Assembly (NCBI RefSeq): GCF_030518235.1
Contig: NZ_JAULSA010000001.1
Span: forward strand, 744,001 to 808,000
Length of the DNA stretch: 64,000 bases
Origin: Saccharibacillus sp. CPCC 101409
Lineage (GTDB): Bacteria; Bacillota; Bacilli; Paenibacillales; Paenibacillaceae
Direction of reading: 5' to 3'
Numbering within the stretch: position 1 is the stretch's first letter; each line of letters opens with the position of its first letter. Under the pieces are notes generated by a model that had not been told where the DNA came from, searched no databases, and worked only from the letters and a program-made list of their open reading frames with translations. Positions 50,929 to 60,929 of the stretch are shown here, one piece after another. The position numbers and the translations under genes are program-made.

Positions 50929-52089
50929 ATGCTAAAGAAACTGATATTGTCTGTATGCGCGGCGGCGGGAATCGGTTTGTCCGGCAGCGCCTTTATATCT
51001 GTAGGTCATGCGGAAAGCGTGGTGCGGATCGACAAATCGATCGTTGATCCGGGAGAAGGAAATGCGACGGCGTTTCTTGAAAAACCGGTCTATATCGTGG
51101 ACGGGCGTATCATGCTGCCGATCCGCGAATTGGGGCGGTATGCGGGAATCCGGACTTTTTGGGATGCGAAAACGAAAACGGCTTCTTTGCGCGAAATCAG
51201 CCGGGTAATCAATCTGAAGATCGGCAGCAAAACGGCTTCGGTAGACGGGCGTGAAACGGCGCTCGACGTGCCCGCCCGACTTATTAACGGAGATACGTAT
51301 ATTCCTTTGAAATTCGTGGCGAAAGCCTTGAATTTGACCGTTACCTGGGATTCGGCATCCCGCACCGTGAATCTGCCTGCCGAACGCGTTATCGGAAGCG
51401 AGGGAGACGTTTCCTTTTTGATGAGCCGCGATTTGCCGAGAATATTTAAAGCGGTCGGTCAGAAAAGGGCGATCCTGATCGGGAAAACCAAGATGGATTA
51501 TTTTCACGGATTTGATCTCCAGGTAAAGAAGCTGTCCGATACTTCCGAATACCTTACAATTTCCGATGTCACCGGCCCTTCCAATCGGGTTCGCCAAACG
51601 GAAAGAATGCTGGTTACGGAATATAAAATCGTGAAAGACACCCTGCTTTCGCTGAACGGGGACTACCCGGATACGAGTCTCGACAAAAGCGGCGATCGAT
51701 GGCTGTTCACGGACGGGAAAAAGACCGAATTCGTGGACCGTGAAGGCCGGGCGACAGCTTCGTACGATTTTGCCAGGATCATGAATCAAACGGACAAAAA
51801 TTATCTGGTCGAATACGCGAACCCCAAATTCCTGATCGTGCGCGAATATGAAAGCCAGCATTTGATTCTGTATAACCTGAACACGAAACAGCCGGTGTAT
51901 CTGCACGAAGTCCTGAATCTGCCGCAGGCGGAGAAAGATTATTTGATTCGCGCAGGCGAGGATCGGTACAACGAAGCAGGCAAAGATACGATTATCAAAT
52001 TTGTGAAAAGCGACAACGATACGGCGAGTTTCCGCTACACATTTTCCTCCGACGGCAAGATTCATACCTATACGTACAAATTGAACTGA
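50929..52089 (+). CDS. Secreted protein with copper-amine-oxidase-type stalk domain
   Basis: A 386-residue exported protein. Signal MLKKLILSVCAAAGIGLSGS ends around VGHAES. Residues about 50-150 are a Cu-amine-oxidase N-terminal (stalk) domain: YIVDGRIMLPIRELGRYAGI, then INGDTYIPLKFVAKALNLTVTWD. The following 230 residues are strand-rich and unfamiliar. Such domains are frequent in Paenibacillaceae surface proteins of unknown role. The base composition is less GC-rich than its neighbours. ATG 50929 follows GGGAGGAATA. Confidence 0.85.
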   Translation: MLKKLILSVCAAAGIGLSGSAFISVGHAESVVRIDKSIVDPGEGNATAFLEKPVYIVDGRIMLPIRELGRYAGIRTFWDAKTKTASLREISRVINLKIGSKTASVDGRETALDVPARLINGDTYIPLKFVAKALNLTVTWDSASRTVNLPAERVIGSEGDVSFLMSRDLPRIFKAVGQKRAILIGKTKMDYFHGFDLQVKKLSDTSEYLTISDVTGPSNRVRQTERMLVTEYKIVKDTLLSLNGDYPDTSLDKSGDRWLFTDGKKTEFVDREGRATASYDFARIMNQTDKNYLVEYANPKFLIVREYESQHLILYNLNTKQPVYLHEVLNLPQAEKDYLIRAGEDRYNEAGKDTIIKFVKSDNDTASFRYTFSSDGKIHTYTYKLN

Positions 52090-52292
52090 CGGAATCGTTC
52101 GAATTTCCCGTTTTCTTATCTATCTTTATATCTCTTTTAATGTGCAATTAAGGTTACTGGGCGAAAATGACTACAGAAGCAAACGACACACGAAACGCAC
52201 ATACACGACGCTCACATCGCCCAGGTCGACTTAAAAGCATAAACCACATTACGTTATTCGGCATCAGCCCGAAGACGAGGAGGAAAATAGAG

Positions 52293-53936
52293 ATGGACGA
52301 AAAGAAATACGGGAATTCTTTTGACGAGAACAATGCAGCAGGCCGCAGCGACAACGAACGCCGTACAGCGGACTTCTCCGAGTCGGCGGGCGGCCGGGAC
52401 GACAGCTCTTCCTACTACTACTCGTACGGACCGTTCCAATCGGTGAATTCCGAAGGCGAGAACGGCGGACGTCCGCAGCAGGTGGAAGTGACGCCGCCGA
52501 GCCAGGTGCGCAGTTACAATTCGTTCAATTCCCCGAATCCGCAAAGCGGCGACGCGCCGAACGGCAAATCGGGCGGCAACTGGAATTACAACCAAAAACC
52601 GAAGTCTTCGCTCAGAAATGCGGTAACTTCGTTCGCGGCCGGCGCGCTCGGCGCGGTCGTTATCACCGGTTCGGTCTTCACCGCCGGTCATGCCGGCTGG
52701 TTCTCCTCGAGCGATTCGACGAGCGCAGCGGCGGCGACGCAAACGGCGAGCACGGCAAACGCTTCGGCCAATTCGACCGGCACGGCGCAAACGGCGGCTT
52801 ACACGCTCGCTTCTTCGAAAGACATCTCGGAAGTCGTATCGCAGGCGGGACCTTCGGTCGTCAAGATCGAAACGCTGTCCAAAGGCGGATCTTCGGGCAA
52901 CCGCAGCAGTTCGAGCTACAGCGATCCGTTCTTCCAGTACTTCTATGGCGGTTCCCAGGGAGACGGCGGAAGCGGCAGCAGAGGCAACAGCGGTTCTGGC
53001 TCTTCTTCGGATCAGCTGACGCCGCTGGGCCTGGGCACGGGATTCATTTTCGATAAAGAAGGCTACATCCTGACCAACAACCACGTGGTCGAAGGCGGAG
53101 ACGTGATTCAGGTAACGGTGGACGGTACGACCAAGCCGTACGAAGCGAAACTGCTCGGCTCCAGCGCCGATCTCGATCTGGCCGTACTGAAGATTACCAG
53201 CACGGACGGCAAAGACTTCCCGGCGATCTCGCTCGGCAATTCCGACAATACGGCAATCGGCAACTGGGTCGTCGCGATCGGCAACCCGGAAGGCTTCGAA
53301 CACACCGTGACGGCCGGCGTACTGAGCGCCAAAGAACGCGAAATCTCCATCGCCGACGAAACGACGGGCCAGAACGTCGATTACAAGCACCTGCTGCAAA
53401 CCGACGCTTCGATCAACCCGGGGAACTCCGGCGGCCCGCTGCTGAACCTGCAGGGCGAAGTCATCGGCATGAACACGGCGGTCAGCACCGACGCGCAGGG
53501 CATCGGCTTTGCGATCTCGTCCAACACGATCAAAGAAGTCGTCGACAAGCTGAAAAACAACGAAGAAATCCCGAAAGAAGCGGTTCCGTTTATCGGCGCC
53601 AGCCTGACCACCATGTCCGACAGCATCGCGCAGCAAATGGGCGTGGATACCAAAGAAGGTTCCCTGGTGAGCGAAGTGCTGTACGGATCGCCGGCTTATA
53701 AAGCCGATCTGCGCAGCTACGACATCATCGGCGGCGTCAACGGAACCCCGTATGCGACCAGCTCCGAGCTGATCGAAGCGATCCAAACGTTCAAAGTCGG
53801 CGATACGATCACGTTGAACGTAATCCGCAACAACCAGAAAGTCGATCTGAAAGTCACGATCGCGGACCGCAACGAGTATGAAAAATCGGCCGCCGCTCAG
53901 CAAAACAACAGCGAGAACAGCCAGAACAACAACTAG
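52293..53936 (+). CDS. htrA: HtrA/DegP-family membrane serine protease
   Basis: A 547-residue envelope quality-control protease. An unusually long, Ser/Asn/Gln-rich cytosolic segment of about 105 residues comes first, then one membrane helix (about 112-135). A Ser/Gly-rich linker leads to the trypsin-like domain with catalytic His (TNNHVVEGG), Asp (ADLDLAVL) and Ser (NPGNSGGPL). One PDZ domain ends the protein (GSPAYKADLRSYDIIGGVNG). The stop is TAG, and the in-frame sequence after it reads like more of the same Asn/Gln-rich tail up to TAA 53982. ATG 52293 follows GAGGAGG. The adjacent two-component genes suggest CssRS-like control. Confidence 0.94.
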   Translation: MDEKKYGNSFDENNAAGRSDNERRTADFSESAGGRDDSSSYYYSYGPFQSVNSEGENGGRPQQVEVTPPSQVRSYNSFNSPNPQSGDAPNGKSGGNWNYNQKPKSSLRNAVTSFAAGALGAVVITGSVFTAGHAGWFSSSDSTSAAAATQTASTANASANSTGTAQTAAYTLASSKDISEVVSQAGPSVVKIETLSKGGSSGNRSSSSYSDPFFQYFYGGSQGDGGSGSRGNSGSGSSSDQLTPLGLGTGFIFDKEGYILTNNHVVEGGDVIQVTVDGTTKPYEAKLLGSSADLDLAVLKITSTDGKDFPAISLGNSDNTAIGNWVVAIGNPEGFEHTVTAGVLSAKEREISIADETTGQNVDYKHLLQTDASINPGNSGGPLLNLQGEVIGMNTAVSTDAQGIGFAISSNTIKEVVDKLKNNEEIPKEAVPFIGASLTTMSDSIAQQMGVDTKEGSLVSEVLYGSPAYKADLRSYDIIGGVNGTPYATSSELIEAIQTFKVGDTITLNVIRNNQKVDLKVTIADRNEYEKSAAAQQNNSENSQNNN

Positions 53937-54016
53937 AACGATCAAAACGACAGCGGTCAGTTCAACCCGTTCGGCGGTCAATAAGCCCTCGAATCCGCGG
54001 CGAACGTCCGATGAAC

Positions 54017-54051
54017 AAACAGGCGGGAGGGGATACCCTTTCCGCCTGTTT
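54017..54051 (+). terminator. Terminator after htrA
   Basis: AAACAGGCGG/CCGCCTGTTT 10-bp stem with a 15-nt loop and a short T-run. Confidence 0.6.
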
Positions 54052-54213
54052 GGCTGCCGCGGCGAAAGTCTTTCTTTTTCCATAAAACAGGGTGCGCGGA
54101 GACAGGAAGGTTGCTACAATAAAGAAGCGAAAAAAGGAAAACGACAGCGTGCGAAAATCAGGCAAGCGATAAACCGAACATAAAAAAAGAACGTAGAGGG
54201 GAAAGAAAAGAAG

Positions 54214-54906
54214 ATGCGATCGAACATACTGGTTGTCGACGACGACGAGAAGATTATTTCCATGCTGCGCCGGGGCCTGGCTTTCGAAGGCTACGAAGTC
54301 CATACGGCGCCCAACGGGGCGGAAGGGCTGAAGCTGATGCGTTCCACCGATCCCGATCTGCTTGTGCTCGATGTGATGATGCCGGAGCTGGACGGCTTCG
54401 AGGTGGTGCGCAGGCTGCGGGAAGCGGGGAGCGGAGTGCCGGTGCTGATGCTGACGGCCAAGGACGAGCTGGAGAACCGGGTCAAAGGACTCGATCTGGG
54501 CGCGGACGATTATCTGGTCAAGCCGTTCGCGCTGGAAGAGCTGCTTGCACGCGTGCGGGCGCTGCTGCGCCGTAAGACCGACTCGGTGCGCGGGGACGAC
54601 GGGGAGCGCCTGGCGTTCGAAGACCTGATCATGAACGTCGATTCGCGGGAAGTGACCCGGGGAGACAAACGCATCGAGCTGACGGCGAAGGAATTCGAAC
54701 TGCTGCATCTGTTTATGCTCAATCCGAGACGCGTGCTGTCGCGCGACCTGATTATGGACAAGATCTGGGGCTACGATTACAGCGGCGAGTCCAACGTGCT
54801 CGAAGTGTACGTCGCCATGCTGCGCCAGAAGACCGAAGATCCCGGCCGCAAACGCCTGATCCAGACCATCCGCGGCGCCGGTTACATCCTGAGAAGCGAT
54901 TCCTAA
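54214..54906 (+). CDS. OmpR-family response regulator
   Basis: A 230-residue regulator. The receiver has VVDDDEKII, phospho-acceptor Asp in LLVLDVMMPELDG, and Lys in YLVKPFALEEL. The winged-helix C-terminus has ELTAKEFELLHLFMLNPRRVLSRD and TIRGAGYILR. It is paired with the kinase 33 nt downstream. Adjacency to htrA recalls CssRS of Bacillus, which induces HtrA-type proteases on secretion stress, though MprAB-like systems have the same layout. Confidence 0.95.
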   Translation: MRSNILVVDDDEKIISMLRRGLAFEGYEVHTAPNGAEGLKLMRSTDPDLLVLDVMMPELDGFEVVRRLREAGSGVPVLMLTAKDELENRVKGLDLGADDYLVKPFALEELLARVRALLRRKTDSVRGDDGERLAFEDLIMNVDSREVTRGDKRIELTAKEFELLHLFMLNPRRVLSRDLIMDKIWGYDYSGESNVLEVYVAMLRQKTEDPGRKRLIQTIRGAGYILRSDS

Positions 54907-54939
54907 GAAGCGATTTCCGGAAGGGGGCTGCCCTCGTTC

Positions 54940-56511
54940 ATGTCTATCCGTTTACGCCTGACCGCCTGGTATTCGGGCATTCTTGCGGTTACGCTGCTGC
55001 TGTTCAGCGCGATCATTTATGTTTTCGTCTATTACAACACCTATGAGAATACGTATGAAACCTGGAAAAGCCGGATCAGCGACCAGATTAACAAAAGTAT
55101 TACGGCCGCCAACGTCAGCGCCGACGGCACGGTGAACCCGACGATCGACGTCAATAATATCCTGCAAACGGTCGACCGGCGGCTGTATGTGCAGATTTAC
55201 TATTACGATACCCAAAAACTCCAGCAGTCCGACAATATGACGTTCGGCGACAACGCGATCAAGTTCGACGTGCCCGATCCCAAAAATGTCAAACAAGAGT
55301 TCAGCCGCATTCGTTCGGATGGCCGGCCGTATCTGATCTATCAGCGGGTAATGGTCGTGACGAACCGGAACTCGCCGGTACTGCTGCAGATTGCGGCCAG
55401 CACGGAGGAAGCGGAAAATATGCTGTCGGACCTGCGTTTTATTCTGGGTCTGGGTTCCGTTTCCACGCTGATTCTTGCGTTTACGCTCGGTCTGTTTCTG
55501 GCGCGCAAATCGATGGCGCCGATCGGCAAAGTGATCGAAGCGGCCAACGCCGTGCAGACAAGCAGCGATCTGAGCATGCGCATCGATTATACCGGGCCGG
55601 AGGACGAGATCGGCCGGCTGATCAGCACCGTCAACCGGATGATGGCGCGGACGGAGCTTTTTTACAAAGATCTCGAAGAATCGTACCGCACGCAGCGGCG
55701 TTTCGTCTCGGACGCTTCGCACGAGCTGCGCACGCCGCTGACGACGATCCGGGGCAATATCGATCTGCTCAAAAAGGTCTGGTCGCCCGACGGAAGCCGC
55801 TCCGCGCTCAGCGAAGAAGATCTGCGCGAGATGTCGATCGAAGCGGTGGGCGATATCGCGGACGAAGCGGAGCGCATGAGCCGCCTGGTCGCGGATATGC
55901 TGTCGCTCGCACGTGCCGACGCCGGCCAAACGATGCAGAAAGAACTGCTCCAGATCAAGCCGCTGGTCGAAGAAGTCGTGCGCCGCTCGCAGTTCCTGCC
56001 GCACCGCGCCGAATGGGCCCCGGGCGATCTGGATGCGCTGGACGGCATCGCGGTCGTCGGCAGCAAAGACTACTTGCAGCAGATGCTGTTTATTTTTATC
56101 GAAAACGCCTTTAAATACACGATGGAAGGCCAGGTTACGCTCGATGTGGTCGTCTACCGCCAGCAGGTGGGCATCCGCGTCAGCGATACCGGTATCGGGA
56201 TGGACAAAGACGAGGTGCCGCATATCTTCGAGCGCTTCTACCGGGCGGACGAATCGCGCGGCAAAACGCCGGGCACGGGACTGGGGCTGTCGATCGCCAA
56301 ATGGATTATCGACGAGCACCAGGGGTCGGTGGAAGTGGTGACGGTCAAAGGAGAAGGCACGACGTTTATTATCTGGCTGCCTGCCCTGTTCCCGGAAATA
56401 TCGGCCGAAGGCGCCCGGGAAGTGTTCGAAGTCTTCGAAGCGGAAGAGCCGGCGGAGCGGTCCGAGCCGCCGGAAACGACGGAAGAATCGGATGGGGATA
56501 AGCGCGATTGA
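54940..56511 (+). CDS. Sensor histidine kinase paired with the OmpR-type regulator
   Basis: A 523-residue membrane kinase. The first membrane helix spans residues about 9-30, an extracytoplasmic domain about 31-170, the second helix about 173-195 and HAMP follows. HisKA contains VSDASHELRTPLTTIRGN and HATPase has FIENAFKYTME, DTGIGMDKDE and GTGLGLSIAKW. The C-terminal 50 residues are a Glu/Pro-rich tail beyond the catalytic domain. It probably senses envelope or secretion stress, given the neighbouring htrA. Confidence 0.94.
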   Translation: MSIRLRLTAWYSGILAVTLLLFSAIIYVFVYYNTYENTYETWKSRISDQINKSITAANVSADGTVNPTIDVNNILQTVDRRLYVQIYYYDTQKLQQSDNMTFGDNAIKFDVPDPKNVKQEFSRIRSDGRPYLIYQRVMVVTNRNSPVLLQIAASTEEAENMLSDLRFILGLGSVSTLILAFTLGLFLARKSMAPIGKVIEAANAVQTSSDLSMRIDYTGPEDEIGRLISTVNRMMARTELFYKDLEESYRTQRRFVSDASHELRTPLTTIRGNIDLLKKVWSPDGSRSALSEEDLREMSIEAVGDIADEAERMSRLVADMLSLARADAGQTMQKELLQIKPLVEEVVRRSQFLPHRAEWAPGDLDALDGIAVVGSKDYLQQMLFIFIENAFKYTMEGQVTLDVVVYRQQVGIRVSDTGIGMDKDEVPHIFERFYRADESRGKTPGTGLGLSIAKWIIDEHQGSVEVVTVKGEGTTFIIWLPALFPEISAEGAREVFEVFEAEEPAERSEPPETTEESDGDKRD

Positions 56512-56626
56512 ATCCGGACGGGCGGCCCTGCGGCCGTCCGCCTTTCTTCAAGCTGCCGAATGCGTTATAATCGGGATATGCGCGTATCCGCGCTCAAGCC
56601 ATGAATCCGAAAGCAGGTGCTGATAG

Positions 56627-57583
56627 ATGGAAGTTCTACGTATCGCCCCGCGCGGCTACTGTTACGGCGTAGTCGACGCGATGGTACTCGCCAGACAAGC
56701 GGCCAAAAACCTCGATCTGCCCCGGCCTATTTATATACTCGGGATGATCGTGCACAACGCGCACGTCACCCAATCGTTCGAGGACGAAGGCATTATCACG
56801 CTCGACGGGCCGAACCGGCTCGAAATTCTGGAACAGGTCGATAAAGGCACGGTGATCTTTACCGCGCACGGCGTGTCGCCGGAAGTGCGCAAACGCGCGC
56901 GCGAACGCGGCTTGACGACCGTGGACGCGACCTGCCCGGACGTGACCAAGACGCACGACCTGATTCGCGAGAAAGCGGCGGAAGATTATACGATTATCTA
57001 TATCGGCAAAAAAAATCATCCCGAGCCGGAAGGCGCGATCGGCATCGCCCCGGACAAGGTGCATCTGATCGAAAAAGAAGAAGAGATCGAAGCGCTTAAC
57101 ATCCCGGCCGGCAAGATCGTGATTACGAACCAGACCACGATGAGCCAGTGGGATATCAAGAATATTATGAAAATGCTGCTGGAGCGTTACCCGGGAGCGG
57201 AAGTGCACAACGAAATCTGCCTGGCGACCCAGGTGCGCCAGGAAGCGGTCGCGGAGCAGGCCGGACAAGCGGATCTGGTCATCGTCGTCGGCGATCCGCG
57301 CAGCAACAACTCCAACCGCCTGGCGCAGGTGTCCGAAGAGATCGCAGGCACGACCGCTTACCGGGTCGCCGACGTCAGCGAGATCAAGCAGGAATGGCTG
57401 ATGGGCATTTCCAAAGTGGCCGTTACGGCAGGCGCTTCGACGCCGACGCCGATCACCAAGGAAGTGATCGTTTACCTGGAGCAGTTCGAGGAAAGCGATC
57501 CGTCGACCTGGGAGATCAAGCGGACGGTCGATATGAAGAAGCTGCTGCCGCCGGTGCGGGAGAAGACCAAAGCGAAAAGCTGA
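56627..57583 (+). CDS. ispH: 4-hydroxy-3-methylbut-2-enyl diphosphate reductase
   Basis: A 318-residue iron-sulfur enzyme making IPP and DMAPP in the last step of the non-mevalonate pathway. The three cluster cysteines are visible in [23 protein letters not shown] and [12 protein letters not shown]. Catalytic surroundings include AHGVSPEV and SNNSNRL. The length is usual for the Bacillus-type enzyme. ATG 56627 follows AGCAGGTGCTGATAG. Monocistronic. Confidence 0.96.
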   Translation: MEVLRIAPRGYCYGVVDAMVLARQAAKNLDLPRPIYILGMIVHNAHVTQSFEDEGIITLDGPNRLEILEQVDKGTVIFTAHGVSPEVRKRARERGLTTVDATCPDVTKTHDLIREKAAEDYTIIYIGKKNHPEPEGAIGIAPDKVHLIEKEEEIEALNIPAGKIVITNQTTMSQWDIKNIMKMLLERYPGAEVHNEICLATQVRQEAVAEQAGQADLVIVVGDPRSNNSNRLAQVSEEIAGTTAYRVADVSEIKQEWLMGISKVAVTAGASTPTPITKEVIVYLEQFEESDPSTWEIKRTVDMKKLLPPVREKTKAKS

Positions 57584-57671
57584 CGGGCGTTGAACTCGTC
57601 CGGGTTGTAAGCAGAGGATGCAGGATGAACATTTTGAAGAAAAGTTCGAATTTAAATAAAAGGTTCTCATC

Positions 57672-57715
57672 GAAGAAGCCGGAAAGCGCGAAGGAATCGC
57701 GTTTTCCGGCTTTTT
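57672..57715. terminator. Terminator between ispH and lutC
   Basis: GAAGCCGGAAA...TTTTCCGGCTTTTTC with an inner GCGCGA/TCGCG pairing; it lies between convergent genes. Confidence 0.8.
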
Positions 57716-57775
57716 CGGTTTGCGGTATGGTCGTGTTATTGCGCGGGAGACTGCGCCCGTGTAAAATAATCCGCT

Positions 57776-58504
57776 CTATACCAGGACGTACGTCGCCCGC
57801 AGCGGGCCGTGCACGCCGACGACGAGCTGCATCTCGATATCGGCCGAGTTGGACGGCCCGGAGATCATATTCAGGCAGGAGCCGAGATTCTCGCCGGCTT
57901 CGACGCGGCGGTTGAGATCGGCCATCGCCTGCGTCGAGCGGGGCACGATCCGTTCCCGCTCGATCACGGCGATATAATGCGCCGGCAGGAAATGCAGCGC
58001 CCGGCCCTGGTCCGGCCGGCTTGCCAGCACGACGGTGCCGGATTCGGCCAGCGCGTAGTCGGCGAATACGAGCGCGATATTCGCCGCTTCCGCGCGGCGC
58101 ACATTCTCTTCGCGCCCCGCGTGCTCCGACCAGGCAAAGTCGCCCGGAAACGAAAGGCCGTATTCGGCGAAGCGCGGATCGCCGGAACGGACGACCGGAC
58201 CTCCGCCGTAGCCCGCGATCAGGTCGCCCAGCGTCTGCTGAAGCAGTTCGGGCGTCGATTCGATCACCTGCGTGTGGATAAAAAAACACTGCTCTTTCAG
58301 TATCTCGACCAGCTGCTCCGGCGTCCGGTCCGAGAGGGTGTCCAGATGGACGGTATGCTTCCAATCCGGCCGTACTACGCTGTCCGTCCGGCGGGGACGT
58401 CCCAGGCTGCCCGCGACACGGTCCAGGAACGACTCGCGATTCGAGCCTTCGCGGATAGGACCGCCGTTCGACGGACTGCCGCTGTTTGAATGCAGCTTAT
58501 TCAT
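57776..58504 (-). CDS. lutC: LutC, lactate utilization protein C
   Basis: A 242-residue LUD-domain protein, third member of the LutABC complex that oxidises L-lactate to pyruvate. Characteristic segments are [17 protein letters not shown] and [16 protein letters not shown], and near the end [13 protein letters not shown]. About 25 poorly conserved N-terminal residues precede the domain. The ATG at 58504 overlaps the lutB stop (ATGA). Confidence 0.93.
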   Translation of the reverse strand: MNKLHSNSGSPSNGGPIREGSNRESFLDRVAGSLGRPRRTDSVVRPDWKHTVHLDTLSDRTPEQLVEILKEQCFFIHTQVIESTPELLQQTLGDLIAGYGGGPVVRSGDPRFAEYGLSFPGDFAWSEHAGREENVRRAEAANIALVFADYALAESGTVVLASRPDQGRALHFLPAHYIAVIERERIVPRSTQAMADLNRRVEAGENLGSCLNMISGPSNSADIEMQLVVGVHGPLRATYVLV

Positions 58505-60000
58505 CGGCGATCGCCTCCTTTTTCTTCTATAGAAAAGGAGGCGGCGGAAGAAGAAGCGTCCGAACCGTTTCGGCCCGCTGCGCTTCCGCGTTCCCGCTGC
58601 TCGTACCAGGAGCGGAAGTTATCCCGCTTCTTCACCGGCTGGGGCAGATCGCGCGAACCGATCCAACCGGACAGAGGAGCCGGACCGCGCACAATCCGGC
58701 CGTGCTTGCTGAGCAGTTTGCTCATCGGATTCGCCAGGCGCAGCGTGCGGCTGAATAATCCCGGCGACGACAGCAGCTTGGCGGCGGCTTTCATCTGCAT
58801 CCGGTCGGCCGATCCTGTCCGTCCCTGGGAGACGATGTTCTGCCGGTGCAGGATCAGCTGCTCGTGCAGCGGAATCTTGACCGGGCACACGTCGGTGCAC
58901 GCTCCGCACAGACTGGAAGCGTAAGGCAGCTCTTTGTACTCGTCGTAACCGCCGAGCAGCGGCGTAATGACGGCCCCGATTGGGCCCGGATAGATCGAGC
59001 CGTAGGCGTGTCCGCCGATATGCCGGTACACCGGGCAGACGTTCAGACACGCGCCGCAGCGGATGCACTGGAGCGCTTCGCGGAATTCGCCGGCCAGGAT
59101 ATCCGAGCGGCCGTTGTCCACGATCACGAGATGGAACTCTTCGGGACCGTCGGATTCGCCGTCTTCGCCGGGTCCCATCACGGTAATGTAGCTGGTCAGC
59201 TTCTGCCCGACCGCGCTGCGGCAGAGCAGATTGTCCAGCACTTCCATTTCTTCGAGCGTCGGTACGATCCGCTCCATGCCCATCACGGCGATATGCGTCT
59301 TGGGCAGGGCGGCGGTCAGGTCGCCGTTGCCTTCGTTGGTGACCAGGTTGATCGCGCCCAGATTGGCGACGGCGAAGTTGCAGCCGGTAATGCCGACCTC
59401 GGCTTCGAGGAATTTCTGCCGCAGGATGCGCCGAGCGAAGCGCGCCAGGTGCTCCGGCGTTTCGTCGCCGTCGTAATCCAGCTTGGACGCGAATACGTCG
59501 CGGATCTGGCTGCGGTCTTTGTGCAGCGCAGGCGCGACGATATGCGAAGGCGGGTCCCAGTCGTCTTCCTGGAGGATGTATTCGCCGAGGTCGCTTTCGA
59601 TCACTTCGCAGCCGGCTTCCATCAGCACGCGGTTCATCTCGATTTCCTCCGTGACCATCGATTTCGACTTGACCACTTTGCGCGCGTTCTTGCTCTGCAC
59701 CACGTCGCGGATATATCCGCTCGCTTCTTCTTTGGTCCGCGCGAAGAAGACGCGGCCGCCGCGGCGCTCCACGTTATCGGCCATCTGCCCCAGATAATAG
59801 TCCAGGTTCTCCAGCGTATGCTGCCGGATCTGCTGGCCGAGTTCGCGCCAGCGCTCCCAGTCGCCCAGCGAAGTGGCGGCCGTCAGCCGCCGCGTTTTCA
59901 GGCTGTCCTGGGCCGAGCCGACCGCCCCGCGCATAAAAACGTCGCCGATTCCGTCCGCGGTACGTTCGCCGAATTCCCGTTTGTCCGTTTGCAGGCTCAT
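58501..60000 (-). CDS. lutB: LutB, iron-sulfur subunit of lactate oxidation
   Basis: A 499-residue LUD plus ferredoxin protein. The N-terminal LUD domain has [39 protein letters not shown] and TNEGNGDL. Two 4Fe-4S motifs follow: [12 protein letters not shown] and [11 protein letters not shown]-terminal low-complexity Ser/Gly tail ends it. I start at ATG 60000, which overlaps the lutA stop by 4 nt, although the frame is open far upstream within lutA. Confidence 0.95.
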   Translation of the reverse strand: MSLQTDKREFGERTADGIGDVFMRGAVGSAQDSLKTRRLTAATSLGDWERWRELGQQIRQHTLENLDYYLGQMADNVERRGGRVFFARTKEEASGYIRDVVQSKNARKVVKSKSMVTEEIEMNRVLMEAGCEVIESDLGEYILQEDDWDPPSHIVAPALHKDRSQIRDVFASKLDYDGDETPEHLARFARRILRQKFLEAEVGITGCNFAVANLGAINLVTNEGNGDLTAALPKTHIAVMGMERIVPTLEEMEVLDNLLCRSAVGQKLTSYITVMGPGEDGESDGPEEFHLVIVDNGRSDILAGEFREALQCIRCGACLNVCPVYRHIGGHAYGSIYPGPIGAVITPLLGGYDEYKELPYASSLCGACTDVCPVKIPLHEQLILHRQNIVSQGRTGSADRMQMKAAAKLLSSPGLFSRTLRLANPMSKLLSKHGRIVRGPAPLSGWIGSRDLPQPVKKRDNFRSWYEQRERGSAAGRNGSDASSSAASFSIEEKGGDRR

Positions 60001-60743
60001 AACAGACTTCCTCCTTTCACGGCGGACGGCCTCGTATTCAGCACCTCCGCGATATGCATGACTTTGATCTCTTTGCCGGTGCGCGACATGCGTCCGCCGA
60101 TATTCATCAGGCAGCCCATATCCGCGCTGATGAGATATTCGGCGCCCGTGTCGGCGACGCAGGCGCTTTTCTCGTCCGCCATCTGCTGCGAGATCTCCGG
60201 CATCTTGACCGAGAACGTACCGCCGAAGCCGCAGCAGTTGTCCGCGTTCTTGAGCGGTTCGAGCTCCAGGCCGTTTACATTCTTCAGCAGCATAAAAGGC
60301 GTTTCCGCTTCGCCGAGCAGCCGCGTCATATGGCAGGAACGATGGTACGTCGCGCTGCCTTCGAGTCTTGCGCCCACGTCGGTCACGCCGAGCACGCGGA
60401 CGACAAACTGGGTGAACTCGTACGATTTTTCTTTGAGCGCAATCGCTTTCATTTCCCACTGCGGATCGCCTTTGAAAATATGGGGGTATTCGTGGAACAT
60501 GGCGACGCAGGAGCCCGACGGGCCGACGACGTAATCCGAGTGCTCGAAAGCGAGCATCATATTCTTCATGGCCTGCTTGGATTCTTCCAGATAACCGCTG
60601 TTGTAGGTCGGCTGCCCGCAGCAGACTTGAGATGCCGGCAAATCGGTCTCGCAGCCGAGCCGTTCGAGCACTTCGACCATCGCCCGGCCCACATTCGGGA
60701 ACATAAGATCGACCAGGCAGGTCGAAAAGATGCTGACTTTCAT
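59997..60743 (-). CDS. lutA: LutA, CCG-domain subunit of lactate oxidation
   Basis: A 248-residue protein with two CCG cysteine-rich domains ([14 protein letters not shown] and [15 protein letters not shown]), as in GlpC and HdrB, ligating iron-sulfur clusters. CxxxL at the N-terminus ([11 protein letters not shown]) and [11 protein letters not shown] are also typical. ATG 60743 follows GGAGGGATCCCC. First gene of lutABC, divergent from aldA across a 186-bp region with a cre site that may control both directions. Confidence 0.95.
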   Translation of the reverse strand: MKVSIFSTCLVDLMFPNVGRAMVEVLERLGCETDLPASQVCCGQPTYNSGYLEESKQAMKNMMLAFEHSDYVVGPSGSCVAMFHEYPHIFKGDPQWEMKAIALKEKSYEFTQFVVRVLGVTDVGARLEGSATYHRSCHMTRLLGEAETPFMLLKNVNGLELEPLKNADNCCGFGGTFSVKMPEISQQMADEKSACVADTGAEYLISADMGCLMNIGGRMSRTGKEIKVMHIAEVLNTRPSAVKGGSLL

Positions 60744-60858
60744 GGGGATCCCTCCGTTTCATTCTCCATTCTACTCTTTGATGCGCAGCTTGGAAACAAA
60801 AAACAGCCAAAATAAAATATAAAACATCACAAAACAATAAAGAAAAAAGAATGAAATG

Positions 60859-60888
60859 TTGACAATAAAAATTGATAACGTTTACAAT
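60859..60888 (+). promoter_or_regulatory. Promoter of aldA
   Basis: TTGACA, 18-bp spacer, TACAAT. The spacer contains the cre site. Confidence 0.75.
60873..60886 (+). promoter_or_regulatory. cre site (CcpA operator) in the aldA promoter
   Basis: TGATAACGTTTACA fits the cre consensus TGWAANCGNTNWCA at all but one position (T where the consensus has A) and fits the looser TGWNANCGNTNWCA form completely. Lying between -35 and -10, it predicts catabolite repression of aldA. Confidence 0.8.
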
Positions 60889-60929
60889 ATAATAGAAGAT
60901 ACATTCCATAACTCGAGGAGGCAGAACCG

